Shown here piece by piece: positions 1-8,342 of a stretch of DNA of 64,000 nt (position 1 is the stretch's first letter; each line of letters opens with the position of its first letter). The DNA lies in NCBI RefSeq assembly GCF_003667315.2, contig NZ_RCTZ02000012.1, forward strand, positions 62,001 through 126,000. Direction: 5' to 3'. The notes under the pieces were generated by a model. The model did no database searches. It was not told where the DNA came from and saw only the letters and a program-made list of their open reading frames with translations. The stretch comes from Tropicibacter alexandrii (lineage in GTDB: Bacteria; Pseudomonadota; Alphaproteobacteria; Rhodobacterales; Rhodobacteraceae). The position numbers were made by a program, and so were the translations under genes.

Positions 1-1330
1 CCCGAACCAGGACGATGGCCGCGACAGCATTCAGGGCAACAACGGCGATGACCTGATCTCGACCGGCGACGACCGCGACACGATCGACGCGGGCCAGGGC
101 GACGACACCGTTGACGGTGGCATCGACGACGACTTCATCACCGGCAACCGGGGCAACGACTCGCTGCTGGGCGGGCATGGCTCGGACACCATCGATGGCG
201 GTGCCGACGATGACTATATCGACGGCTCGAACATCGCCGCGCTGGAGCTGACCGACGACATCGACGTCAACACCGAGAACGACCGTGACATGCTGATCGG
301 TGCGCTGGGCAATGACACGCTGATCGGCGGCGACGACGACGATACGCTGATGGGCGGGTCCGGCAACGACCTGCTCGACGGTGGCATCGACGAAGACAGC
401 CTGATCGGCGGCAATGGCGACGACACGCTGATCGGTGGTCAGGGCGACGACACCCTGTACGGTGGCATGGGTCTGGACAGCATCGATGGCGGCGCGGATG
501 CCGACGTGATCGTGGTCAACTCGGCAGCCGAAGCGGATGGCGAGACGGTGTTCGGTGGCTCCACCGGCAACGACCAGGATACGCTGGACATGAGCCTCGC
601 CGGTGTGCGTGGCGAAGACTGGCGCATCGTCGACGCTGTCACCGACAGCGACGGCAACGGTCTGGACGGCACGGTCGAGTTCCTGAACGATGATCGCGCC
701 GTGATCGGCTCGATGGACTTCTTCAACATCGAGACGATTGTGCCCTGCTTCACGCCCGGCACCCTGATCGCCACGCCGCAGGGCGAGCGTCTGGTCGAAG
801 ACCTTCAGGTCGGCGACCGCGTCATCACCCGCGACAACGGCATTCAGGAAATCCGCTGGGTCGGCCGCAAGGACCTGACCGGCTTCGATCTGGCCCGCAA
901 GCCGCATATGAAGCCGATCCTGATCCAGAAGGGCGCGCTGGGCAACAACCTGCCCGAGCATGACATGCTCGTGTCGCCGAACCACCGCGTTCTGGTGGCC
1001 AACGACAAGACCGCGCTCTACTTCGAAGAGCGCGAGGTTCTGGTCGCGGCCAAGCATCTGACTGGTCTGGACGGTGTCGACGAGGTCGAGGCAAACGGGG
1101 TGGCCTATATCCACTTCATGTTCGACCAGCACGAGGTTGTCCTGTCGAACGGTGCCTGGACCGAAAGCTTCCAGCCCGGCGACTACACCCTGCGCGGCAT
1201 CGGCAACGCCCAGCGTCAGGAGATTTTCGAACTGTTCCCCGAGCTGGAGCACGCCGAAGGTCTGAACGCCTACGGCTCGGCCCGTCGCTCGCTGAAAAAG
1301 CACGAGGCCGCGCTGCTGGTGGGTAAATAA
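1..1330 (+). CDS. RTX-type calcium-binding repeat protein with C-terminal Hint domain (5' end outside window)
   Basis: The reading frame is open from base 2, so the start lies upstream; 442 residues are visible. The first 180 or so residues are glycine/aspartate-rich nonapeptide repeats of the hemolysin type (GGxGxDxLx, for example GNDTLIGGDDDD), which in this family bind calcium and mark type I secretion substrates. The last 190 residues form a Hint (hedgehog/intein-like) domain starting at a cysteine encoded at 746-748 (CFTPGTLIATPQGERLVEDL) with the later motif SPNHRVLV. In roseobacters this C-terminal Hint type is common on secreted RTX proteins, where self-cleavage before the cysteine is suspected. 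It is probably extracellular or surface-attached; its biological role cannot be read from the sequence. A strong hairpin follows the stop. Confidence 0.9.
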   Translation, partial: PNQDDGRDSIQGNNGDDLISTGDDRDTIDAGQGDDTVDGGIDDDFITGNRGNDSLLGGHGSDTIDGGADDDYIDGSNIAALELTDDIDVNTENDRDMLIGALGNDTLIGGDDDDTLMGGSGNDLLDGGIDEDSLIGGNGDDTLIGGQGDDTLYGGMGLDSIDGGADADVIVVNSAAEADGETVFGGSTGNDQDTLDMSLAGVRGEDWRIVDAVTDSDGNGLDGTVEFLNDDRAVIGSMDFFNIETIVPCFTPGTLIATPQGERLVEDLQVGDRVITRDNGIQEIRWVGRKDLTGFDLARKPHMKPILIQKGALGNNLPEHDMLVSPNHRVLVANDKTALYFEEREVLVAAKHLTGLDGVDEVEANGVAYIHFMFDQHEVVLSNGAWTESFQPGDYTLRGIGNAQRQEIFELFPELEHAEGLNAYGSARRSLKKHEAALLVGK

Positions 1331-1336
1331 AGTCTA

Positions 1337-1390
1337 GCCGGAACGGCTCCGGTCCCCGTCTGGGGGCCAACGAACGCAGCCCGTTCCGGC
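1337..1390 (+). terminator. Nested hairpin downstream of the RTX/Hint gene
   Basis: An outer perfect 10-bp inverted repeat (GCCGGAACGG at 1337-1346 and CCGTTCCGGC at 1381-1390) encloses a second 7-bp hairpin with a GTCT loop (1351-1357 with 1362-1368, one G-T pair). There is no T-run after it, so it may be a weak or Rho-assisted terminator or an mRNA 3'-end stabiliser. It begins 6 bases after the stop codon. Confidence 0.5.
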
Positions 1391-1657
1391 ACCGCAGACA
1401 TATGGACGCCTGTTGGTGGGGACCGGCTGGGGAAGACCATATGCAGACCCTTGAAAGGGTGCGCGGACGGAACGGAAAACGGAAACGGGGCGGAAGGGAA
1501 ACCTTGCGCCCCGTTTTCGGTTGTCAGGCGACGGGGCGGGATACCGAAAGGTCAGCGCAGCGCACGCAGCAGCTTGCCTTTCTAAGGGAACGACCGCGCC
1601 CAGCCCAGAAGTGGAATTTTTGCTCATGAATAAACAGTAGAGTAGTCGCCTTGCGCA
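1391..1657. other. Intergenic region without a convincing gene
   Basis: With the preceding hairpin this stretch exceeds 300 bases. It holds a 7-bp inverted repeat CATATGG/CCATATG (1399-1405 and 1437-1443), a purine-rich run around 1452-1502, and an 8-bp inverted repeat CGCCCCGT/ACGGGGCG (1507-1514 and 1531-1538). Short open frames here have no ribosome binding site. From about 1610 the base composition drops towards AT, marking the edge of the inserted segment that carries the next gene. A small structured RNA is possible but not shown. Confidence 0.4.
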
Positions 1658-2329
1658 TTGCGGAGAAAACGTGCTTTCAAGGAGGATAAACCTACGGTCA
1701 ACAAGGTTAAGTTTATATACTTCGATACCGTAGCGAGTGGGGCTAAGACCGTGAGCACAATTGACGAAGAAGAATTCGGGAAACATATGGCTAGCGCCAT
1801 TAATGATGGTTTTACCCTAAACCCGCCGGGTTACGAACGGCTATCAGCATGGACACAAATCTTAACGAACTTGGTGCATGCGAAGTTGAACTTTGAACGT
1901 TTGTCAAAAGATCAAATGAATCTGGGTGATCTTGAGTGTATTGTTCAGCAGGAGGCGTTTTTTGTCGCTGGCATAATGGCATATTGCCGCTGCTACGCCT
2001 CAGCTGGGGCGGGCATTCCCAAATTGGACCCCAAGAAGGTTTACGCTGGTTCCGAAGATGGCTTAGATATTCACAAGAAACTAATGAGTTACCGTAATAA
2101 GTTTGCAGCACACTCTGATCACAACGATCTCACGAGGCTGACGCTTGCAGTTAAGGAGAAGGACGACCAAATCATCGTCCGCCACATGATTACAATTGCG
2201 ATGCCACTTCCAGAAGTTCCCGACTTCATTGAGGCCGTCTCTCAAACGGAACACTTTGTCTCGGCTCGACTGAACCAACAACTCGACAAAATGGGTGACA
2301 AGGCAGGAAAAATCATTTTGCTGGATTAA
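1658..2329 (+). CDS. HEPN-like protein of unknown function on an AT-rich insert
   Basis: The reading frame encodes up to 223 residues, largely helical, with no signal peptide or membrane segment. Near residue 147 it carries RNKFAAHSD, which fits the R-N-x(4)-H signature of HEPN ribonuclease domains and resembles AbiU2-like members of that superfamily. HEPN proteins often act in toxin-antitoxin or phage-defence systems, but no nucleotidyltransferase partner is adjacent. Composition is much richer in AT than all neighbours, indicating recent transfer. The start is unclear: the frame opens at TTG (1658), yet a perfect SD (AAGGAGGAT, 1679-1687) points to an in-frame ACG at 1694; an in-frame GTG lies at 1751. 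The coding frame is well supported; function and start are not. Confidence 0.6.
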   Translation: MRRKRAFKEDKPTVNKVKFIYFDTVASGAKTVSTIDEEEFGKHMASAINDGFTLNPPGYERLSAWTQILTNLVHAKLNFERLSKDQMNLGDLECIVQQEAFFVAGIMAYCRCYASAGAGIPKLDPKKVYAGSEDGLDIHKKLMSYRNKFAAHSDHNDLTRLTLAVKEKDDQIIVRHMITIAMPLPEVPDFIEAVSQTEHFVSARLNQQLDKMGDKAGKIILLD

Positions 2330-2487
2330 GCGCTTCACTACTCACGCGCAACGCTTTGCAAATTTTCTCTTCACCCTGAGCAACCGTTCAACCATAGCGC
2401 GGCTTTGCTGACAGCAGGAGGCAAACCAGACATTGATTGGGGGCAGAGAGTGGAAGTTGCCAATTTCTGCCAAACACAGGGCCTTCT

Positions 2488-2512
2488 AAAACCCCGGCGC
2501 TTTCACGCCGGG
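2488..2512 (-). terminator. Terminator of the MobA-like gene
   Basis: Read on the minus strand, CCCGGCG and CGCCGGG form a 7-bp stem with a 6-base loop. The loop overlaps the stop codon of the nucleotidyltransferase gene, and the stem is followed by GTTTT. This is a classical Rho-independent layout. Confidence 0.6.
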
Positions 2513-3117
2513 ATCTTGCCGTCCTGATTTGCGCGCCATGCGTCCCACGCTTCGGGCGTGTCCAGATCGGTCAGGGCGCGTTCGCCGGGTAGGGCGACGC
2601 GGCGCAGGCGGTGTTTGTAGGCCTCCAGCACCTTGCGCGCGCCTTGGTCGCCGTCGACTTGCGCCAAGGCCGGAAAGCACTCCGCCGGGAACAGAACCGG
2701 GTGGCCGGGGCGGCCGTCGGCGCTAGTGGCTTGGTAGACCATGGGGAAGGGCGTGGCGCGGAAATGTTCGACCATGGTCAGGATGTCCGTGGTCCCCAGA
2801 TCGGGCATGTCGCCCGGCAGGATCATCAGCGCCTTCATGCCGTCGGGCAGAAAGCTGACGCCCCGCCTCAAAGACGCGGACATGCCCAGATCGGCATCGG
2901 GCACCGCAACCAGTTGCACCGGCAGACCGGCGAGGGCCTTGGCCCTTGGGTGGTCGTGATCGGGGACCGTCACTGTCACATGCGCCCCGGTAAAGATGGC
3001 CCGCTTCGCCTGTCGGCGCAGCAGGGGGAGGCCGTCGACCTCCTCGATCAGCTTGTCACGGCCGCGCATCCGAGAGGACGCACCAGCGGCGGGGATGAGA
3101 ATGGCGATGTCTTGCAT
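2503..3117 (-). CDS. MobA/MocA-like nucleotidyltransferase
   Basis: The protein has 204 residues with the N-terminal nucleotide-binding signature LIPAAGASSRMRGRDKL (residues 7-23) and the metal-binding LPGDMPD motif near residue 100. These define the MobA-like NTP transferase family. Close relatives add CMP or GMP to molybdopterin (MocA, MobA); the short single-domain architecture and the GRPGHPVLF segment favour the molybdenum cofactor cytidylyltransferase branch. No molybdoenzyme or XdhC gene is next to it in this window, so the substrate is inferred from family only. The ATG at 3117 is chosen. A 30-bp palindrome lies 110 bases upstream and could be its operator. Confidence 0.8.
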   Translation of the reverse strand: MQDIAILIPAAGASSRMRGRDKLIEEVDGLPLLRRQAKRAIFTGAHVTVTVPDHDHPRAKALAGLPVQLVAVPDADLGMSASLRRGVSFLPDGMKALMILPGDMPDLGTTDILTMVEHFRATPFPMVYQATSADGRPGHPVLFPAECFPALAQVDGDQGARKVLEAYKHRLRRVALPGERALTDLDTPEAWDAWRANQDGKIPA

Positions 3118-3226
3118 GCCCTAACTATAACAAATGACAGGCTGACATGCGTGAAATTTTTGCCCGGCTTTGTGTCACTGAAACCGTTTTCATTTTACCA
3201 TGTGACGTGACTTGGCGTCGATTTCT

Positions 3227-3256
3227 GCACGTGCAAAGTTTAAATTTTGCACGTGC
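3227..3256. promoter_or_regulatory. 30-bp near-perfect palindrome (operator-like)
   Basis: The arms GCACGTGCAAA (3227-3237) and TTTGCACGTGC (3246-3256) are perfect complements. The centre GTTTAAAT continues the symmetry with one mismatched pair, so 14 of 15 base pairs match about the axis between 3241 and 3242. Each arm contains the self-complementary GCACGTGC. It lies upstream of the MobA-like gene and downstream of the oxidoreductase gene, both on the minus strand. The AT-rich centre and lack of a T-run argue for a protein-binding site rather than a terminator. Confidence 0.5.
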
Positions 3257-3298
3257 GAACGTAATATTCATTAATATTCTGCAAGCGCAGCGCAATTA

Positions 3299-5704
3299 TC
3301 AGCCACGCATACGGGCTCCGTCCGAATCAAACGGTGGCTGGTCCAGAAGGCGGGCCGGGCGCCGCTCGCCCAAGATCTCGATTTCCGCGGTCAATCCGGG
3401 CTGCGCACGGTCGCGCGGGATGAGCGCCAGCGCGATGGACAGCCCCGAGTGATGCGCATAGCCACCCGACGTGCAGAAGCCCTGAACCGTGCCGTCGATC
3501 CAGACAGGTTCGTAAGCGTTCACATCCGTATCCTCGGCATCGACGGCAAAGGCCACGAGCGTTCGTTCTGGCGGCACGGCACGCTCGGCCTCGGCGGCAG
3601 TACGCCCGATGAACGCCACGTCTTTCTTCCAAGCGATGAACCGGTCCAGCCCGGTCTCGGCGGGGGTATAGTCGGGTGAGAACTCGCGCGCCCAAGAGCC
3701 AAAGAACTTGTCCAGACGCAGGCTCATCATCGCGCGCATGCCGAAAGGTTTCATGCCAAACGGCTGACCGGCTGTCCAAAGCGTCTGCCACAACTGCCGC
3801 TGCGCCATGGGTTCGCAGTAGATTTCATAGCCCAGATCGCCGGTATAGCTGACGCGCTGCACGAGGCAGTCGGTCATGCCGATGACCATTTTGCGCGCCT
3901 CCATGAAGTTCAGATCGGTGGGGGCGCGGGTCACGGCGGCCAAGACCTCGCGCGCCTTCGGCCCCGCGATCTGGAAGCCGTTCACCCGGTCCGAGAGGTT
4001 CTCGACCTGCACGCCATCGTCCAGATGCGACAGGAACCAGCGCATGTGATAGGCCTGCGCGCCGTAGCTGGCGGTCAGGCGGAACTCGGTCTCCGACAGG
4101 CAGGTGACGGTGAAATCGCCGATGATCCGGCCCTTTTCCGACAGCATCGGGGTCAGCGACATGCGCCCGGGCTGGGGGATGCGCCCGGCCATGATCCGGT
4201 CGAGCCATGCGCGCGCATTGCGGCCCGTCACGGCGTATTTGCCGAAGTTATGCACCTCGTTTATGCCGACGCCCTCGCGCACGGCGCGGACTTCGCGGGC
4301 GGTGGCGTCCCACGCGTTGCTGCGCCGGAAGGAGGGGGTCTCGTAGCGTGGTTCGCCCTCGGCGGCGAAGTAGTTCACCACCTCCAGCCCGTATTGCTGG
4401 CCCCAGACCGCGCCCATCCCGTCGAAGATGTCATACATCGGCGTGGTGCGATTGGGGCGCGCGGCGGGGAGTTCCTCGTTGGGGTAGGACACGCTGAACC
4501 GCGTCTGGTAGTTCTCGATCACCTTGGGAAGGGTGTAGCCGGGGCTGATCCAATCGCCAAAGCGGGCCACGTCCATGGCGGCCGTGTCGCGTTCACACTC
4601 GCCCTCGACCATCCATTGCGCCAGCATCAGGCCGACGCCGCCGCCCTGTGAAAAGCCCGCCATGACGCCGCAGGCCGACCAATAGCCGCGCAAGCCGGGG
4701 ATCGGCCCGACCAGCGGGTTGCCATCGGGGGCAAAGGTGAACGGCCCGTGGATCACCGATTTCACCCCGGCGCGTTCCAGCACGGGGAAGCGTTTGAAGG
4801 CAAAGGCGATCGAGTCCTCGATCTTGTCGAAATCGTCGGGCAGCAGTTCGTGGCCAAAATTCCACGGCGTGCCATCGACGGCCCAAGGGCGGCAGGGCTG
4901 CTCGTAGAAGCCGATGCACAACCCGCGCCCCTCTTGGCGCAAATAGCTTTCGCCCGCCGGGTCCATGACATGGGGGTGCTCGCTGTCGCGTTCGTAGATT
5001 TCGGGGGTTTCCTCGGTCACGAGGTACTGGTGCTCCATCGGGTGGAGCGGCAGGTAGACGCCCGCCATGGCACCGACCTCGCGCGCCCAGAGGCCGCCTG
5101 CGTTGACCACGTGTTCGGTGTGGATCGTGCCCTTGTCGGTGACCACATCCCACGTGCCATCGGGGCGCTGGTTGGTCTCGATCACCTTGGTGTGGAGGTG
5201 AATCTCGGCGCCGCCCATGCGCGCCGCCTTGGCATAGGCGTGGGTGGTGCCGGAGGGGTCCAGATGCCCGTCGAGCGGATCGTAGAGCGCGCCGATGACG
5301 CCATCGAGATTGACGATGGGGGCGAGTTTGGCGATCTCCTCCGGGCCGACGATCTCGGTTTCCAGCCCCATGTAGCGGTGCTTGGCGCGTTCCGCGAGCA
5401 GCATGTCGAAGCGTTCGCGGTTGTCGGCAAGGGTGATCCCGCCCACATGGTGCAGCCCGCAGGACATCCCGGTGATCTCTTCGAGTTCCTTATAGAGCCG
5501 GATCGTATAGCCCTGAAGTGCGGCCATATTGGTGTCGCCGTTCAGCGTGTGAAAGCCGCCCGCCGCGTGCCATGTCGAGCCGCTGGTCAGCTCTGACCGT
5601 TCCAGCAGCATCACGTCCGACCAGCCGAGTTTCGTCAGGTGGTACAGGACCGAAGCGCCTACGACGCCGCCTCCGATGACGGCAACGCGGGTGGTGGTTT
5701 TCAT
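3299..5704 (-). CDS. FAD-dependent dimethylglycine/sarcosine dehydrogenase-like protein with GcvT domain
   Basis: The protein has 801 residues. The N-terminal half is a DAO-type FAD oxidoreductase: dinucleotide motif VIGGGVVGASVLYHL (residues 9-23) and SGSTWHAAG near 42-50, where related dimethylglycine dehydrogenases link FAD covalently to the histidine. The C-terminal half, from about residue 430, is an aminomethyltransferase (GcvT) fold that passes the released methylene group to tetrahydrofolate. Likely reaction: oxidative demethylation of dimethylglycine, sarcosine or a similar N-methyl compound in the cytoplasm, as in glycine betaine catabolism. It is divergently transcribed from a paralogue of the same architecture. 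The exact substrate cannot be decided from the sequence. The ATG at 5704 has a GGGAGA SD. Confidence 0.85.
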   Translation of the reverse strand: MKTTTRVAVIGGGVVGASVLYHLTKLGWSDVMLLERSELTSGSTWHAAGGFHTLNGDTNMAALQGYTIRLYKELEEITGMSCGLHHVGGITLADNRERFDMLLAERAKHRYMGLETEIVGPEEIAKLAPIVNLDGVIGALYDPLDGHLDPSGTTHAYAKAARMGGAEIHLHTKVIETNQRPDGTWDVVTDKGTIHTEHVVNAGGLWAREVGAMAGVYLPLHPMEHQYLVTEETPEIYERDSEHPHVMDPAGESYLRQEGRGLCIGFYEQPCRPWAVDGTPWNFGHELLPDDFDKIEDSIAFAFKRFPVLERAGVKSVIHGPFTFAPDGNPLVGPIPGLRGYWSACGVMAGFSQGGGVGLMLAQWMVEGECERDTAAMDVARFGDWISPGYTLPKVIENYQTRFSVSYPNEELPAARPNRTTPMYDIFDGMGAVWGQQYGLEVVNYFAAEGEPRYETPSFRRSNAWDATAREVRAVREGVGINEVHNFGKYAVTGRNARAWLDRIMAGRIPQPGRMSLTPMLSEKGRIIGDFTVTCLSETEFRLTASYGAQAYHMRWFLSHLDDGVQVENLSDRVNGFQIAGPKAREVLAAVTRAPTDLNFMEARKMVIGMTDCLVQRVSYTGDLGYEIYCEPMAQRQLWQTLWTAGQPFGMKPFGMRAMMSLRLDKFFGSWAREFSPDYTPAETGLDRFIAWKKDVAFIGRTAAEAERAVPPERTLVAFAVDAEDTDVNAYEPVWIDGTVQGFCTSGGYAHHSGLSIALALIPRDRAQPGLTAEIEILGERRPARLLDQPPFDSDGARMRG

Positions 5705-5869
5705 GGTGGTCTCCCAGATGGTCGTGCGCGCGTGGCGGCGTTTCTTTCGAGTATTTGAAAAGCGAAGAAGCGCAAATCACTTGACCACCAGCGACAGCGT
5801 GTGTCGGATTTGGCCTATTTGGGTCGCTCTTGTCGGGGCAGGGTGGGCAGCGACTTGTTGGAGATTCTC
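5705..5869. promoter_or_regulatory. Divergent promoter region between the two oxidoreductase genes
   Basis: These 165 bases separate the starts of two head-to-head paralogues and must contain both promoters. The part around 5743-5785 is AT-richer than its surroundings. I see no convincing -35/-10 pair or long palindrome, so specific sites are not assigned. Confidence 0.4.
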
Positions 5870-8290
5870 ATGCGCACACATGCACAGGCGGTGGTCATCG
5901 GCGGCGGGGTGATCGGGTGTTCGATCCTGTATCACCTTGCGAAACTCGGATGGTCCGAGGTGGTCCTGCTGGAACGGGACGAATTGACCTCGGGCAGCAC
6001 ATGGCACGCGGCGGCGAATATCCACGGGCTGCATGACAGCACCAATATCTCGCGCCTGCAACACTATACGATGAACCTCTACAAGGAGTTGGAAGCCGAG
6101 ACCGGGCAGGGCTGCGGCGTGTTCCAGCCGGGGTCGTTGTATCTGGCGCAGACCGAGGCGCGTGAGCATCAGCTGCGGCTTCAGGCGGCGAAGGCGAAGC
6201 TGTATGGCATGAACTTCCACGAGATCGGCGTGGATGAGGCAGAGCGCCTGCACCCGCTGGTCGATTTCACCGGCATCCGCTGCATCATGTATGAACCGGA
6301 TGGTGGCAACGTCGACCCGAGCGGTGTGACGGCGGCTTATGCGGCGGGCGCACGGGCGCGCGGGGCGGAGATCCATCGCTTTACCCCCGTGACGGCGACC
6401 GAACAGCAGCCCGACGGCACGTGGATCGTGCGCACGCCCAAGGGCGATATCGCCACGCCGTGGGTGATCAACGCCGCCGGTCTTTGGGGGCGTGAAGTGG
6501 CGAAACTGGCGGGGATCGAGCTGCCCTTGCAGCCGACCGAGCATCAGTATTTCGTGACCGAGACGATTGCCGAGATCGCCGCGATGGATCGCCGTCTGCC
6601 CTCTGTCGCGGATCGCGATGGCGAATACTACCTGCGCCAAGAGGGGCAGGGCCTGTTGGTGGGCGCCTACGAAAAGGACGTGCGGCTGTGGGCCGAGAAC
6701 GGCACGCCGCTGGACTTTGCGCATGAGTTGTTCGCCGACGATCTCGACCGGATCGAGGACAACATGATGCGCGCCATCGACCGTGTGCCCTTGATCGGGA
6801 CGGCGGGGATCAAGCGGGTGATCAACGGCCCGATGATCTGGTCGCCGGACAGCAACGTGCTGCTGGGCCCGGTGCCTGAGCTGACCGGCTACTTCGTGGC
6901 GGGCGGCATCATCCCCGGCTTCTCGCAATCGGGGGGCATGGGCCTGATGGCGGCGCAGTGGATCGTCGAGGGGGAGATGCAATACGACATGTTCCCGTGG
7001 GACGTGGCGCGCTTTGGGTCTTGGGCGAGCGTCGATTTCACCAAGGCGCGGGTCAAGGACCAGTACGCCCACCGGTTCAAGATCCATTTCCCCGGCGAGG
7101 AACGCGCAGCGGGCCGCCCGGCGCGGGTGCGCCCGGTCTATGAGGTGCAGAAGGCCATGGGCGCGGTCTTTGGCCTGAACTATGGCTGGGAACACCCCGC
7201 CTATTTCGACGCGGACACGCCGGACAGCGCGGGCTTCACCCGGCAGCCTTGGTTCGATGTGGTCGGGCGCGAGGCGCGGATGCTGCGGGACAACGCGGGC
7301 ATCATCGACATCTCGAACTTTGCCAAATACCGCGTGACGGGCGCCGGGGCCGAGGATTGGCTGAACGCGCTGTTCGCGAACCGGATGCCGCGCAAAGTTG
7401 GGCGGTCCTGCCTGACCCCGCTGATCGGCAAGCGCGGCGGGATTGCGGGGGACTTCACCGTGACCCGCGTGGCCGAGGATGAATTCTGGGTCATCGGCTC
7501 GGGCATGGCGGAACGCTATCACCTGCGGTTCTTCAAGGATGTGCCGCTGCCCGAGGGCACGACGGTCACCTCGATGACCGAAGCCATGTGCGGCTTCAAC
7601 GTCGCCGGGCCGCGCTCGCGCGAGATGTTGCAACGGCTGACCAATACCTCGCTGGCGACGCCGGATTTCCCCTTCATGGCCTCGCAATGGATCGAATTGG
7701 CCGGGGTGCGTTGCCTTGCGCTGCGGGTGTCCTTCACTGGCGATCTGGGATGGGAGCTGCATTGCGCCACCGAGGATCAGCCGCGCCTCTACGAGGCGCT
7801 GCTGGAGGCGGGCAAGACCGTCGATGCGGGCCCCGTGGGCAGCCGCGCGCTGATGTGTCTGCGGATCGAAAAGGGTTACGGGTCGTGGAGCCGTGAATAC
7901 AGCCCCGAATACTGGCCGCAGGAGGTCGGGCTGGAGCGTCTGTGCAAGCTGGACAAGGAATTCCTCAACAAGGACGCGCTGTTGAAGGTGATCGACAAAC
8001 CGGCGCGCGAGCAACTGGTGATCCTTGCGCTGGATGAGGACGCGGTGACCGCCTCGGGTGCGGATGCGACGGGGGGCGAGCCGATCTTTGTCGACGGGAA
8101 GGGCATCGGTCGCGTGTCCTCGGGCGGCTACGGCTACGGTGTCGGGCAAAGCCTCGCACTGGGCTATGTCAAGGCCGGAACGGCGCAGCCCGGCGACCGG
8201 GTCGAGGTCATGGTGCTGGGCCGACCCCATGGCGCGGTCATCCTGAAAGAACCGCCCTTCGATTCGGAGGGCGCACGCCTGCGTGCCTGA
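5870..8290 (+). CDS. FAD-dependent dimethylglycine/sarcosine dehydrogenase-like protein with GcvT domain (second copy)
   Basis: The protein has 806 residues and the same architecture as the divergent neighbour: FAD-binding VIGGGVIGCSILYHL near residue 8, SGSTWHAAANI near 41-51 with the candidate flavinylation histidine, and a GcvT-type folate-binding C-terminal half (VAGPRSREML, SFTGDLGWELH, SRALMCLRIEKGYG). It should oxidise an N-methylated glycine and load the C1 unit on tetrahydrofolate. The frame is open from GTG 5801, but the ATG at 5870 is preceded by GGAGA at a 5-base spacing and starts the protein just before the FAD motif, so 5870 is chosen. A terminator follows. The two copies differ throughout and probably have different substrates. 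Confidence 0.85.
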   Translation: MRTHAQAVVIGGGVIGCSILYHLAKLGWSEVVLLERDELTSGSTWHAAANIHGLHDSTNISRLQHYTMNLYKELEAETGQGCGVFQPGSLYLAQTEAREHQLRLQAAKAKLYGMNFHEIGVDEAERLHPLVDFTGIRCIMYEPDGGNVDPSGVTAAYAAGARARGAEIHRFTPVTATEQQPDGTWIVRTPKGDIATPWVINAAGLWGREVAKLAGIELPLQPTEHQYFVTETIAEIAAMDRRLPSVADRDGEYYLRQEGQGLLVGAYEKDVRLWAENGTPLDFAHELFADDLDRIEDNMMRAIDRVPLIGTAGIKRVINGPMIWSPDSNVLLGPVPELTGYFVAGGIIPGFSQSGGMGLMAAQWIVEGEMQYDMFPWDVARFGSWASVDFTKARVKDQYAHRFKIHFPGEERAAGRPARVRPVYEVQKAMGAVFGLNYGWEHPAYFDADTPDSAGFTRQPWFDVVGREARMLRDNAGIIDISNFAKYRVTGAGAEDWLNALFANRMPRKVGRSCLTPLIGKRGGIAGDFTVTRVAEDEFWVIGSGMAERYHLRFFKDVPLPEGTTVTSMTEAMCGFNVAGPRSREMLQRLTNTSLATPDFPFMASQWIELAGVRCLALRVSFTGDLGWELHCATEDQPRLYEALLEAGKTVDAGPVGSRALMCLRIEKGYGSWSREYSPEYWPQEVGLERLCKLDKEFLNKDALLKVIDKPAREQLVILALDEDAVTASGADATGGEPIFVDGKGIGRVSSGGYGYGVGQSLALGYVKAGTAQPGDRVEVMVLGRPHGAVILKEPPFDSEGARLRA

Positions 8291-8298
8291 CGCTGACG

Positions 8299-8342
8299 CG
8301 GTCCCGCCCTGCGGAAACGGCATGTGGCGGGACCGGTTTGTC
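8299..8342 (+). terminator. Hairpin terminator after the second oxidoreductase gene
   Basis: A perfect 10-bp stem CGGTCCCGCC (8299-8308) with GGCGGGACCG (8326-8335) encloses a 17-base loop and is followed by T-rich TTTGTCGCTTTGG. It starts 8 bases after the stop codon. Confidence 0.55.

Noticed and set aside
1331-1657. Possible tmRNA or other known structured RNA in the first gap
   Set aside because: No tRNA-like ends or resume-frame features can be recognised; only isolated hairpins are present.
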